Source of the DNA: Flavobacterium sp. BFFFF2
GTDB lineage: Bacteria > Bacteroidota > Bacteroidia > Flavobacteriales > Flavobacteriaceae
Length of the DNA stretch: 57,275 nucleotides
Assembly (NCBI GenBank): GCA_002256385.1
Contig: NKJD01000021.1
Coordinates: 1-57,275, forward strand
Direction of reading: 5' to 3'
The position numbers and the translations under genes are program-made. Of the stretch, positions 26,764 through 36,900 are shown in pieces. A model generated the notes under the pieces. It saw only the letters and a program-made list of their open reading frames with translations. It was not told the origin of the DNA and made no database searches. How positions within the stretch are numbered: position 1 is the first letter of the stretch; every line of letters begins with the position of its first letter.

Positions 26764-27678
26764 ATGAAACTACTCACTTATATATTTGAAGACAACGAAG
26801 CCCGCTTGGGTTTCTTACACAACAACTTGGTCATTGACATGGAAGATTTTGGCGAGGCTTCCAACTTTCCGCTGCCATCCAGCATGTTGGAGCTCATTGA
26901 CATGGGCCGCGAACTCATTCCAGAATTGGCCGAAATGATTGCTGAAACCCCCACTGAATTTTGGAATGAATTGGGCATGAAATTACATGACGTCACTCTT
27001 TTGGCGCCTATTCCAACGCCCCGCAAAAACATCATTGGCATTGGGTTAAATTATACCGAACACGTGGCCGAAAGTGCCCGCACCTTGGACACTTCAAATG
27101 AATTGCCTCAAAAACCAATTATATTTTCAAAACCGCCCACAGCTGTTACTGGGCCAAACACGGCTATTATTCACAATGAACAACTCACCCAGCAATTGGA
27201 TTGGGAGGTAGAATTGGCAGTCATTATTGGCAAAAAAGGAAAGTTTGTGTCAAAAGAGAAGGCCATGGACCACGTATTTGGCTACACCATCATCAACGAT
27301 ATTTCAGCCAGAGATTGCCGCCGTTCTGGACAATGGATTGTGTCAAAAGGACAAGATACCTTTGCCCCGATGGGCCCGTTTTTGGTGACTTATGATGAAC
27401 TAACCAACCCGAATGATGTGAATTTGAAATTAACATTAAACGGCATTGAAAAACAAAACGGAAATACCCGTTTTATGTTGTTTGATATTCCCGCATTGAT
27501 TGAAGATTTGAGCATTGTTTTCACCCTTGAACCCGGCGACATCATTGCCACTGGAACCCCCGCTGGCGTAGGCGCTGGCCGCACCCCACAAGAATGGATG
27601 CACGACGGCGACGAGGTGGTTTGCGAAGTGGAACAAATTGGAGTGCTTAAAAATACGGTGAAAAGGTTGGAACTATGA
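26764..27678 (+). CDS. fumarylacetoacetate hydrolase family protein (probable fumarylpyruvate/acylpyruvate hydrolase)
   Basis: FAH-family hydrolases cleave 2,4-diketo acids with a divalent metal. The signature region is complete: the IGIGLNYTEHVAE start of the catalytic domain at about residue 91, metal ligands in DWEVELAVIIGKKGK, then VFGYTIINDISARD, SKGQDTFAPMGPFLV and DIIATGTPAGVG. The N-terminal 80 residues form the usual cap-like domain. Next to gentisate dioxygenase the likely substrate is fumarylpyruvate or maleylpyruvate, giving pyruvate and a C4 acid. Family alone cannot prove this. The stop is followed directly by a heptamer array. Confidence 0.88.
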   Translation: MKLLTYIFEDNEARLGFLHNNLVIDMEDFGEASNFPLPSSMLELIDMGRELIPELAEMIAETPTEFWNELGMKLHDVTLLAPIPTPRKNIIGIGLNYTEHVAESARTLDTSNELPQKPIIFSKPPTAVTGPNTAIIHNEQLTQQLDWEVELAVIIGKKGKFVSKEKAMDHVFGYTIINDISARDCRRSGQWIVSKGQDTFAPMGPFLVTYDELTNPNDVNLKLTLNGIEKQNGNTRFMLFDIPALIEDLSIVFTLEPGDIIATGTPAGVGAGRTPQEWMHDGDEVVCEVEQIGVLKNTVKRLEL

Positions 27679-27686
27679 TTTTTGTT

Positions 27687-27746
27687 TCAGGTTTCAGGTT
27701 TCAAGTTTAAGGTTTAAGGTTTGAGGTTTGAGGTTTGAGGTTTGAA
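27687..27746. repeat. heptamer array after the FAH-family gene
   Basis: TTTCAGG, TTTCAAG, TTTAAGG and TTTGAGG heptamers run head to tail starting 8 bp after the stop. A short GAAAGTC pair follows at about 27877-27890. The remainder of 27747-27990 appears featureless and AT-rich. Confidence 0.8.
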
Positions 27747-27993
27747 TCCACTTTGAAAATATTTTTAAACCAAAAAATGAATTTTAACTGATAGATAAGC
27801 TATTTTTTATTTTGAAACAATCTGCTTCTTTTATTCACTATAATGGATTGAAATTTAAATTAAATCACCGCAAAAGTCGAAAGTCGAAAGTTTAAGGTTT
27901 ATCATCAAGTCTCAACTTTCACCGAAAAACTAGTGAAAAATTAGAGCTGTTATTTAAAAGATCTTCAAAAAACATATTAACGGTCAATTACCA

Positions 27994-28028
27994 TAGCGGT
28001 CTAATTCAAATGGACCGCTATTTTTTTT
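27994..28028 (+). terminator. intrinsic terminator
   Basis: TAGCGGTC and GACCGCTA enclose an 11-nt loop and are followed by eight T. It would end the gentisate operon transcript, although it lies about 315 bp after the last stop. Confidence 0.8.
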
Positions 28029-28127
28029 GTGTTTAATTCGATAATTTAGCTGCAAACTACCTCAACATTTAAATTCGTTTTAAATACAGCTGTTGATCTG
28101 ATGTACCCCATCCATTTCAAAAGTTAA

Positions 28128-28334
<207 letters not shown>

Positions 28335-28353
28335 CAACAAACAAACGCATACT

Positions 28354-30339
28354 ATGACCCCTTTTCAAACTCAAATTTTAGAAGGAATACCCAATCAATT
28401 GCCCGATGCGCAACCTTTTGACCCCAGCATCAATCATGCCCCCAAACGCAAAGACATTTTAACCGACGACGAAAAGAAGTTGGCGTTGCGCAATGCGTTG
28501 CGTTATTTCCCCAAAGACAAACATGCCCAATTGGTGTCAGAATTTCGTGAAGAACTAGACACCTACGGCCGTATTTATATGTATCGTTTGCGCCCCTCTT
28601 ACCGCATATATGCCCGTCCGATTGATGAATACCCAGGCCAATCGGAACAAGCCAAAGCCATTATGCTCATGATCCAAAATAACTTGGATTATGCGGTGGC
28701 GCAACACCCCCACGAATTGATTACGTATGGCGGAAATGGCGGCGTTTTTCAAAATTGGGCGCAATATTTGTTGACCATGAAATATTTGGCTCAGATGACT
28801 GACGAACAAACCTTGGTGATGTATTCGGGGCATCCGATGGGCTTGTTTCCTTCGCATGCCGAAGCACCACGGGTGGTGGTAACCAATGGGATGGTGATTC
28901 CGAATTACTCCAAACCCGACGACTGGGAGCGCATGAATGCGCTTGGCGTATCGCAATACGGCCAAATGACAGCTGGAAGTTATATGTATATTGGGCCGCA
29001 AGGTATTGTGCACGGCACCACGATTACAGTATTAAATGGTTTTAGAAAAATAAAAAAATCACCTGCGGGTGGGTTATTCGTGACCTCGGGCTTAGGTGGC
29101 ATGAGTGGCGCACAGCCCAAAGCAGGGAATATTGCGGGTTGTGTAACGGTCTGCGCCGAAGTGAATCCGAAAATTACGCACATCAGACACGCGCAAGGCT
29201 GGATCAACGAGGTGTTAGACCACATCGATCAGTTGGTGCCTCGGGTGCAACAGGCATTGCAAAACAAAGAGGTGGTTTCCATTGCTTACTTGGGCAATGT
29301 GGTGGACATCTGGGAACGTTTTGACGCCGAAAATATCCATATTGATTTGGGATCAGATCAAACCTCCTTGCACAATCCGTGGGCGGGCGGATACTATCCA
29401 GCGGGTTATGGATTTGAAGAATCGAACCAAATGATGGCCGAGCAACCCGAATTGTTCCGCCAAAAGGTGCAAGAGTCATTGCGCCGACATGCGGCTGCCA
29501 TCAACAAACACACGGCCAAAGGCACTTATTTCTTTGACTACGGAAATGCGTTTTTATTAGAAAGTTCACGCGCAGGTGCCGAAGTGATGGCGACCAACGG
29601 CATCGATTTTAAATACCCCAGCTATGTACAAGACATTATGGGACCTATGTGCTTTGACTACGGCTTTGGGCCTTTCCGTTGGGTATGCGCCTCGGGCAAT
29701 CCGGCCGATTTGGCCAAAACCGATCAATTGGCTTGTGAAGTGTTGGAAAAATTGATGCTGGACGCTCCCGAAGAAATACAACAACAATTGGCCGATAACA
29801 TCCAATGGATTAAAGGCGCCCAACAAAACCAATTGGTCGTTGGGTCGCAAGCCCGCATTTTGTATGCCGATGCCGACGGGCGGATGCAAATTGCCGAAGC
29901 ATTTAACCAAGCCATCAAACAGGGCAATATTGGCCCTATTGTGCTTGGTCGGGACCACCACGACGTGTCGGGAACCGACTCGCCATACCGTGAAACCTCC
30001 AATATTTATGACGGGTCACGTTTTACGGCCGACATGGCCATTCAGAATGTGATTGGCGATAGTTTCAGAGGGGCCACTTGGGTGTCCATTCACAATGGCG
30101 GTGGCGTCGGTTGGGGCGAAGTCATCAACGGTGGCTTTGGCATGTTGCTCGATGGATCAGAAGCAGCGTCACGCAGATTGCACAACATGTTGTTCTGGGA
30201 TGTCAATAATGGGATTGCTCGCAGAAGTTGGGCCCGCAATGAAGGAGCCGTTTTTGCCATAAAAAGAGCCATGGCCACGCAACCTTTATTGCAAGTTACC
30301 ATCCCTGAATATGTAGACGATGCGTTATTAGAACGTTAA
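28354..30339 (+). CDS. hutU: urocanate hydratase (urocanase)
   Basis: HutU hydrates urocanate to imidazolone propionate, the second step of histidine degradation, with a tightly bound NAD+. The 661-residue length corresponds to the long urocanase form seen in Bacteroidota rather than the 550-residue enterobacterial form. Recognisable parts: LITYGGNGGVFQNWAQY (about 125-141), YSGHPMGLFPSH, the GLGGMSGAQPKAG NAD-binding loop (about 245-257), DQTSLHNP, the RWVCASG region and GRDHHDVSGTDSPYRETS near the C-terminus. The ATG at 28354 gives the natural start. No hutH, hutI or hutG adjoins. Confidence 0.95.
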   Translation: MTPFQTQILEGIPNQLPDAQPFDPSINHAPKRKDILTDDEKKLALRNALRYFPKDKHAQLVSEFREELDTYGRIYMYRLRPSYRIYARPIDEYPGQSEQAKAIMLMIQNNLDYAVAQHPHELITYGGNGGVFQNWAQYLLTMKYLAQMTDEQTLVMYSGHPMGLFPSHAEAPRVVVTNGMVIPNYSKPDDWERMNALGVSQYGQMTAGSYMYIGPQGIVHGTTITVLNGFRKIKKSPAGGLFVTSGLGGMSGAQPKAGNIAGCVTVCAEVNPKITHIRHAQGWINEVLDHIDQLVPRVQQALQNKEVVSIAYLGNVVDIWERFDAENIHIDLGSDQTSLHNPWAGGYYPAGYGFEESNQMMAEQPELFRQKVQESLRRHAAAINKHTAKGTYFFDYGNAFLLESSRAGAEVMATNGIDFKYPSYVQDIMGPMCFDYGFGPFRWVCASGNPADLAKTDQLACEVLEKLMLDAPEEIQQQLADNIQWIKGAQQNQLVVGSQARILYADADGRMQIAEAFNQAIKQGNIGPIVLGRDHHDVSGTDSPYRETSNIYDGSRFTADMAIQNVIGDSFRGATWVSIHNGGGVGWGEVINGGFGMLLDGSEAASRRLHNMLFWDVNNGIARRSWARNEGAVFAIKRAMATQPLLQVTIPEYVDDALLER

Positions 30340-30366
30340 AAATCAAGTTCAAATAAAAAGGTTATG

Positions 30367-30374
30367 TACCTTTG
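30367..30374 (+). promoter_or_regulatory. -7 box upstream of the DUF4136 gene
   Basis: TACCTTTG fits TAnnTTTG and would give a leader of about 85 nt. The -33 region is not distinct. Confidence 0.4.
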
Positions 30375-30465
30375 ATTGGCTTGTTTTTGCAGAAGCGAAG
30401 CCGAACGTGATAGGTACCTATTTTGTTTGAACACTCGTTTACTGAACTAATAAATTGATTTCATT

Positions 30466-31014
30466 ATGAAAACCATTTTTCTAGGATTGCTATTTGCTGC
30501 TTTTGCACTCAGCTCATGTAATTCGGTGCGGGTGTATTCCGATTATGACAAAAAAGTTTCTTTTGCCCCTTACAAAACCTATGCTTTTTTTAAGAGTGGT
30601 ATTGACAAGGCCGAGATTTCAGACCTAGACAAGCGCCGCATTTTACGAAGCATCGAACAACACATGACTACCAAGGGGTATACCCTGAGCGAAAAACCTG
30701 ATTTCTTAATTAACTTTTTTACCAAAGAACGCCAACAAACCTCCGTATCACAATTCGGATATGGCTGGGGTTGGGGATGGAGCCCATGGATGTGGGGCGG
30801 AACTTCGGTAAATTCGTATCCGGAAGGCTCATTATATATTGACATCGTCGATGCCAAAAACAACGAACTGGTGTGGCAAGGCGAAGGCGTGGGTGCATTA
30901 ACCCGAGATTCTGAACGTAAAGATGCCGTTTTTGATGAATTTGTTTCGCGGATTTTAAGTCAATTTCCGCCTGATGCTAAAAAAACGGAGAAGGCTGAAA
31001 GTAATTATCCGTAA
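30466..31014 (+). CDS. DUF4136 lipoprotein
   Basis: A lipoprotein signal (MKTIFLGLLFAAFALSSC, cysteine at 18) is followed by the DUF4136 pattern: VRVYSDYDKKVSFAPYKTYA, RRILRSIEQHMTTKGY, PDFLINFF, a Trp/Gly-rich GYGWGWGWSPWMWGG stretch, and GSLYIDIVDAKNNELVWQG. DUF4136 proteins are small envelope lipoproteins of unknown role. Total 182 residues. The gene seems to be a single unit. Confidence 0.87.
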   Translation: MKTIFLGLLFAAFALSSCNSVRVYSDYDKKVSFAPYKTYAFFKSGIDKAEISDLDKRRILRSIEQHMTTKGYTLSEKPDFLINFFTKERQQTSVSQFGYGWGWGWSPWMWGGTSVNSYPEGSLYIDIVDAKNNELVWQGEGVGALTRDSERKDAVFDEFVSRILSQFPPDAKKTEKAESNYP

Positions 31015-31093
31015 GCTTGTTTAAAGTTCAATAATTAATTTCATCAGAAAACAACTCATTAAAAAATCAGCATAAAAATTCAATCTTAACCAA

Positions 31094-31555
31094 ATGAAAA
31101 CACCAAGATTATATTTTGACACTTCTGTTTTTGGTGGCATTTATGATATTGAATTTAAACAAGAAACCGAACAGCTATTTGAGATGGTTAAAAATGGAAA
31201 ATTAATTTGTGTTTACTCTGATTTATGCGAATATGAACTCGAAAATGCACCTGAAAAAGTAAAAAATCATTTTTTAAGTCTTGAAAAAAGTCAAATTGAA
31301 TTTGTAGAAATTACCGAAGAAATAAACCAACTTGCAGAAGAGTATATTAAAGAAAAAGTGGTTGGCGAAACAAGCATTGACGATTGTAGACATATAGCGT
31401 GTGCAACAATTAACAAAGTTGATTATTTAATTAGTTGGAATTTCAAACATATTGTAAACGTCTTTAGAATTAGAGGCTACAATGCAATTAATATTAAAAA
31501 CGGACATATTCAACTAGACATTCGTTCACCCAAAGAAATAATATCAAATGAATAA
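31094..31555 (+). CDS. PIN-domain protein, probable type II toxin (VapC-like)
   Basis: PIN toxins are Mg-dependent RNases. The 153 residues have the first acidic residue in LYFDTSVFGG (Asp9), another in CEYELENAP, a third cluster in TSIDDCRHIACAT (two Asp, about residue 96) and an Asn/His-rich ISWNFKHIVN segment in place of the usual TxDxxF. This is the layout of a common Bacteroidota PIN subfamily. It overlaps by 8 bp the start of a 50-codon gene that is a likely antitoxin, giving toxin-first order. The base composition is AT-rich against its neighbours, which suggests transfer. Confidence 0.82.
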   Translation: MKTPRLYFDTSVFGGIYDIEFKQETEQLFEMVKNGKLICVYSDLCEYELENAPEKVKNHFLSLEKSQIEFVEITEEINQLAEEYIKEKVVGETSIDDCRHIACATINKVDYLISWNFKHIVNVFRIRGYNAINIKNGHIQLDIRSPKEIISNE

Positions 31556-31700
31556 CAAGATAAACACAATAGAAAAGGAATTTGACACTGTTAAATTTTT
31601 TAGAGAAGTTAAAGAGAAAATTGCAAAAGAAACAAAAGGAATGACTTTTGCCGAATTAAAAGAATACCTAAACCAAAGAAAATTAAAATCAGTCAGATAA
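31548..31700 (+). CDS. putative antitoxin partner of the PIN toxin (50 aa)
   Basis: The small gene starts inside the last codons of the PIN gene and is out of frame with it, so the two are translationally coupled. The product is highly charged and helical: FDTVKFFREVKEKIAKETKG followed by MTFAELKEYLNQRK. The FxFMRxxR-like helix and a short C-terminal helix are common for antitoxins of this PIN group. There is no obvious DNA-binding domain, so it may only neutralise the toxin. Its size and position, not a database match, are the main evidence. Confidence 0.65.
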   Translation: MNNKINTIEKEFDTVKFFREVKEKIAKETKGMTFAELKEYLNQRKLKSVR

Positions 31701-31796
31701 TTTCGAGGTTCTCTTTGAAGGTCATTTTGAATAGTGCATTTTTATACCTTGCTACATTTTAAAAAATTTTTACTATAACCTGTTTTTTTCAAGTAA

Positions 31797-31834
31797 AGAG
31801 GAATCTAATGCGTTAGAACACCTCTTTTTTTTTT
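31797..31834 (+). terminator. intrinsic terminator after the PIN toxin-antitoxin pair
   Basis: AGAGG / CCTCT outside TCTAA-TGCG-TTAGA, followed by about ten T. Confidence 0.8.
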
Positions 31835-31876
31835 GCAAGGCATGTGCTTACACTTTCATCCAATTATTTACATAAT

Positions 31877-32503
31877 ATGAACCAAAAAAAAATAATGATT
31901 TGCGGCATTGGCACCGATGTGGGCAAAACGGTGGCTTCGGCCATTATTACCGAATCATTACAAGCCGATTACTGGAAACCCATTCAAGCGGGCGACTTAC
32001 ACTTTTCTGATTCTGATCGGGTGAAGGCTTTAATTAGCAACAGTAAAACGGTGATTCATCCGAATGCTTATGCCTTGCAAACACCAGCCAGTCCGCATTG
32101 GGCTGCCGAACTAGATCAAATTACCATTTGTATCGACGACATTGTGGAGCCCACAACCGCCAATCATTTGGTAATTGAAGGCGCTGGTGGCGTCTATGTT
32201 CCGTTAAATAACCAAGAAACCATCATGGATCTCATTAAGCCCGATTATACGGTGGTGCTGGTTTCGCGCCATTATTTGGGCAGCATCAACCACACATTGC
32301 TTACTATTGAGGCTTTATTGAATAAAGGGAAAAAAATAGGTGGTATTGTATTTTCAGGTGCTGAAAACAAAGCGACGGAATCCATCATTTTGCAAAAAAC
32401 AAAAATTCAATTCCTAGGACGAATTGATGAAGAGCCGTACTTTGATGCGCGGGTTATTTCGCAATACGCCGAATTATTTAACGAAGCCTTACAAACCATT
32501 TAA
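31877..32503 (+). CDS. bioD: dethiobiotin synthetase
   Basis: BioD closes the ureido ring of dethiobiotin from DAPA, CO2 and ATP. The P-loop GIGTDVGKTVAS (residues about 8-19) is the family signature. YWKPIQAGD and VIEGAGGVYVPLNN carry the conserved Lys and the GAGG motif. The open frame begins at 31844, but ATG 31877 places the P-loop at the usual distance. The 208-residue length is normal. The stop is one base before the bioA ATG, so the two form an operon that covers two successive steps of biotin synthesis. Confidence 0.95.
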   Translation: MNQKKIMICGIGTDVGKTVASAIITESLQADYWKPIQAGDLHFSDSDRVKALISNSKTVIHPNAYALQTPASPHWAAELDQITICIDDIVEPTTANHLVIEGAGGVYVPLNNQETIMDLIKPDYTVVLVSRHYLGSINHTLLTIEALLNKGKKIGGIVFSGAENKATESIILQKTKIQFLGRIDEEPYFDARVISQYAELFNEALQTI

Positions 32504-32504
32504 C

Positions 32505-33779
32505 ATGTCATTATCAGCCATTGACCAGCAACACATTTGGCATCCTTACACCCAACACCAAACTTGCGGCCCCCTGCCCGTTTTGGTAAAAGGGAAAGGC
32601 ATTTACCTTTGGGACGAAAACGAAAAAAAATACATCGATGGCATTTCATCATGGTGGTGCAATCCGTTTGGGCATGCGAATGAAGACTTGGCATCGGCTA
32701 TGTTTCAACAGGCTTCAACCCTCGAACATGTACTTTTTGGCGGATTCACACACAAGCCTGCCATTGAATTGGTTGAAAAACTGCTGCCTCTTTTGCCCAG
32801 CAACCAAAAAAAAATATTCTTTTCAGACAACGGTTCAACCGCCGTTGAAGTGGCTTTGAAAGCTGCCTTGCAGTTTTTTCACAACCAAGGAATCAAAAAA
32901 AACAAAATCATTGCTTTTGAGGATGCCTTTCATGGCGACACCTTCGGGGCCATGGCTTCAAGCGGCATTGGACTTTTTACGGAAGCATTTAAGGAATCAC
33001 TTCTACAAGTCATTAGAATTCCTGTTCCCGTTAAAGGGCAAGAAGATAAAGCGTTCAGTGCTTTAAAAGTAGCGCTCGAAGATGAAGGCGTCGCTGCCTT
33101 TATTTTTGAACCTTTATGCCAAGGCGCTGCAGGTATGATCATGTACGAAGCGCCTATCTTAGACCAATTTATTGATGTTTGCCAAAAAGCAGGTGTACTT
33201 ACCATTGCCGACGAAGTAATGACTGGCTTTTGGAAAACGGGGCGCTGTTTTGCTTCTGACTATTTGACCCATAAACCTGATATTATTTGCCTGTCAAAGG
33301 CACTGACTGGTGGCACTTTACCCATGGCCATTACCACCTTTACCCAAGCCATTTTTGATGGTTTTTTAAGTTCCGATCCAGGAATTGCCTTGCTGCATGG
33401 GCATACTTTTACTGCCAATCCGACTGCGTGTGCAGTGGCAAAAAAAGCATTGGAATTATTGGAAAACCCTGAAATGCAACAGGGAATTGATTTTATACAT
33501 CAAAAACACCTCGTGTTTAAAGAAAAATGGAAACACGATCTGCGCGTAGAGAACATCCGTGTGTTGGGGGTAATTCTTGCCTTTGATATGGTTCGCCCCG
33601 ATAAGGAGGCCTATTATGGCAATTTCAGGAATCAATTATATGCCTTTTTTATTGAAAATGGACTGTTACTTAGACCGATTGGAAATACGATCTATATTTT
33701 ACCGCCATTTATCATTAATGACGAGGAACTAAATAAGGTGTATTCTTTACTTGAAGAAGCTATTGATAAATTTAGTTAG
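32505..33779 (+). CDS. bioA: adenosylmethionine-8-amino-7-oxononanoate aminotransferase
   Basis: BioA uses S-adenosylmethionine as amino donor to convert KAPA to DAPA with PLP. Class III aminotransferase motifs are clear: HIWHPYTQH at the N-terminus (typical of BioA), DGISSWWCNPFGHAN, FFSDNGSTAVEVALK, AFHGDTFGAM, ADEVMTGFWKTG and the PLP-lysine in CLSKALTGGTLPMA (about Lys265). The start at 32505 follows bioD by one base and yields 424 residues; the frame before it overlaps bioD. Other bio genes are not in this window. Confidence 0.96.
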   Translation: MSLSAIDQQHIWHPYTQHQTCGPLPVLVKGKGIYLWDENEKKYIDGISSWWCNPFGHANEDLASAMFQQASTLEHVLFGGFTHKPAIELVEKLLPLLPSNQKKIFFSDNGSTAVEVALKAALQFFHNQGIKKNKIIAFEDAFHGDTFGAMASSGIGLFTEAFKESLLQVIRIPVPVKGQEDKAFSALKVALEDEGVAAFIFEPLCQGAAGMIMYEAPILDQFIDVCQKAGVLTIADEVMTGFWKTGRCFASDYLTHKPDIICLSKALTGGTLPMAITTFTQAIFDGFLSSDPGIALLHGHTFTANPTACAVAKKALELLENPEMQQGIDFIHQKHLVFKEKWKHDLRVENIRVLGVILAFDMVRPDKEAYYGNFRNQLYAFFIENGLLLRPIGNTIYILPPFIINDEELNKVYSLLEEAIDKFS

Positions 33780-33839
33780 GTATATTCTTACCAATATTGC
33801 AGGTGAAACAATATAAGCGATAAACTTTGTTAACTAAAA

Positions 33840-33869
33840 TTGTTTCCTTCTGTTTTTTTTATACCTTTA
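33840..33869 (+). promoter_or_regulatory. promoter of the T9SS cargo gene
   Basis: TTG at 33840-33842 and TACCTTTA at 33862-33869 have the ideal 19-bp spacing. A small hairpin, ACCCC-CGCCCTA-GGGGT (33886-33902 region), lies in the leader before the ATG at 33920. Confidence 0.6.
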
Positions 33870-33919
33870 GTCCGCTATTGTGAACCCCCGCCCTAGGGGT
33901 GCTGAAAACAATGTGAAAT

Positions 33920-36900
33920 ATGAAACTACGGCTCCTAATTTTTGTATTTGTGTGTATGTCGGCACTGCCGATTTATGCGCAAGGCATTGTCGTTGATACA
34001 TTGACTTATTCCAATGAACAACTGGTTAAAAATGTATTATTGCCTAGTGGATGTATCAAAGTAAGCAACTTTTTGTGGTCTTCCCGGTCCAGTGTAGGTT
34101 ATTTTAATAAAGCCAGTTCCAATTTTGCCATTGATGAAGGGGTGGTGATTCGCAGTGGCTTGGCTAAATACAGTGAAGGACAATATTCTGGCAACTTACT
34201 TAGCAGCCAAGTGAGTACTGGCGGCGATACGTTTTTGCAAAACTTAAGCAACCAAAGTGGACAAACAGATCAAATTACGGATGTGGCCTTTTTACAATTT
34301 GACTTTATTCCCATTTCAAATAAATTCAGCTTCGACTTTTTATTTGCTTCCAATGAATATGGCGAATATCAATGCGGTTATAGTGATGTGTTTGCCTTTA
34401 TATTGACTGATTTATCCACTGGGGTTCAAACCAATTTGGCTGTTGTTCCCGGTACTACCAATCCGGTTTCAGTAAAAACAATCAGAAATAACACTTATAA
34501 CGCTTCTTGTAGCAATTCGAATGCTTCCCTTTTTGGGGAATACAACGTGACTACCCCCGCTAATTCCGACACCAATATGCGGGGAGAAACAAGGGTTTTA
34601 AACGCTGCTTCGTCGGTAACGCCCTATCGAAATTACCGCATTCGGATGGTGATTGGCGATTATAAACTTTCAAATTTTGACTCCGCTGTTTTCATCAAAG
34701 GGGGTAGTTTCCAAACCATTTTAGATCTGGGCTCCGATCAGGCCATTTGCGATGGGGAAACCATTACACTCGACAGCACACTTGATAATACTTTTACTTT
34801 TGAATGGCAAGCCGACACAGTGATTCAACCAAGTACACTTAACAACTATGTTGTTTCTTTACCTGGCACTTACCAAATGACAGCTACTTCAACGAATAGT
34901 ACTTGTGTGATTCAAGACCAAGTAGTCATTATCCCTATGGTTACTAACAGCCCACAAAACTTATACGCTTGTTATACCACCAATACCACTTCGACCTATA
35001 ATTTAACATTGGTCAACCCAACGGCTTTAGGACTCGACGATGCCATTTATGATATCATTTATTATTTAGACATGAATGATGCGGTGTCCAACTCCAATGC
35101 ACTTACTTACACACAAGCTTATAGTTATGTGGGCACCCATGGCCAGACGGTTTATATTAGGGTGAAGAAAAGTGGATCGGGTTCCATCTGCACCAACGTG
35201 ATGTCATTTGATTTATTGATGAATGCCGATTTTACCATTGCCACTCCCTATAATTTGGATATTTGTGAATCGCAAACCAGTATTGATTTGTCTTTACAAT
35301 TGCCCACTTTGGCTAATGGAGTCCCTGTCGCTACCTATTACTATATTTTCTACAAGAACCAAGCCGATGCGACAGCCAATCAGAACCCCATAGATATTAG
35401 CCAAAACTTTACCTTTCCCGTTGGCAGCAGCAGTTTGGACTTTTTTGTTCGAGTCGGACTTCGGAATGCTTACAACTGCTATAAATTCACACAAATACAC
35501 CTCATCATACATCCGTTACCTCCGGTTGACAGCTTATCTGATCAGATCGTGTGCAGTGCATTTACACTTCCGCCAATAACCAACGGAAGTTATTTTTCTG
35601 CACCACTTGGCATTGGCCCCATTACCTTACCTTTTACCGTAACGGATACGTCGACCATTCATATTTACAATGGCCCAGATCAGTATGGCTGTGCCAATGA
35701 AAGTGAATTTCAAGTAACGGTCATTGAAAAATACATCCCACCTTCCAGAGCTTGTGGTGTATATAAAGTACCTTCACCACCAAAAGGCGATTTTTTTACT
35801 GCGCCCGGCGGCGGCGGCCAATTGATCCCTCCAGGAACCCAATTCACAGCCGACACCACTATTTATTATTATGCTGTCATTGACGGTGTGGTCTGCAAGG
35901 ATATCCCGGTTTCGATTACTATTGCAGCTGTACCGACATTAAATCCAGTTTCAGATGTAGTTCGGTGCAATAGTTATACGTTACCTCCCTTAGCCAGAGG
36001 AAGTTATTTTACACTACCGGACGCTGCAGGTACAATTTTGGGAGCAGGAACCGTGATCACCTATAACAGAGCTACTTTACCAGGTGGTGCCACGGTAGTG
36101 ATTACCATGCCATTAACATTGTATGTCAATTATTACAACGGAACTTGTTCTGCTGAAGTGAATTTTAAAGTGAATATTATTGAACCCACGCAATTTCAGG
36201 CAGTAACACAATGTGGACCGTATACTTTACCAGCCATTGCGGTGGGTGGATATTACACACAACCCAATGGTGGCGGGCTTTCTGTTGATCCAGCCGTCCC
36301 CATTGCACAATCAACCACAGTGTACTATTTTGTTACCACCACTTCAGGTATAAACTGCACAGCCCCCTTGAACTATTCGATTACCATCAACCCAATTCCG
36401 GCTTTGGACACATTTGCTAGTTACACTTCGTGTGGACCAGCGGTATTGCCAAATATTACGAATGGGCATTTTTACAGCGAAGCAAACGGACTGGGCACCC
36501 AGTTTCAGAATGGCAAAGTAATACTCACCACAACTACCATTTACACTTATGTTTCAAATGGCATTTGCACGCAAGCAGGTTCATTTAAAATTACCGTTTT
36601 AAAACCAGCAGAAGTAGACACTATTAATGATGAATACCCCTGTACCGCCAATACATATACATTAGGACCCTTAGCACATGGCTCGTACTTTACGGCCTCA
36701 AACGGAGGTGGACAACCCATTCCGGTCAACACTTTACTTTCTGTTTCTCAAACTATTTATATTTTTAGCCAACCTGCCAATGCAACTGAATGTGCCAATG
36801 AATCATTTTTTACAGTACATTTAGAAGACATCAATGTAGGTGCTTTTACCGATGTGCAAGCTTGTGATTCTTATACTTTGCCTCCCCTCACTATTGGGAA

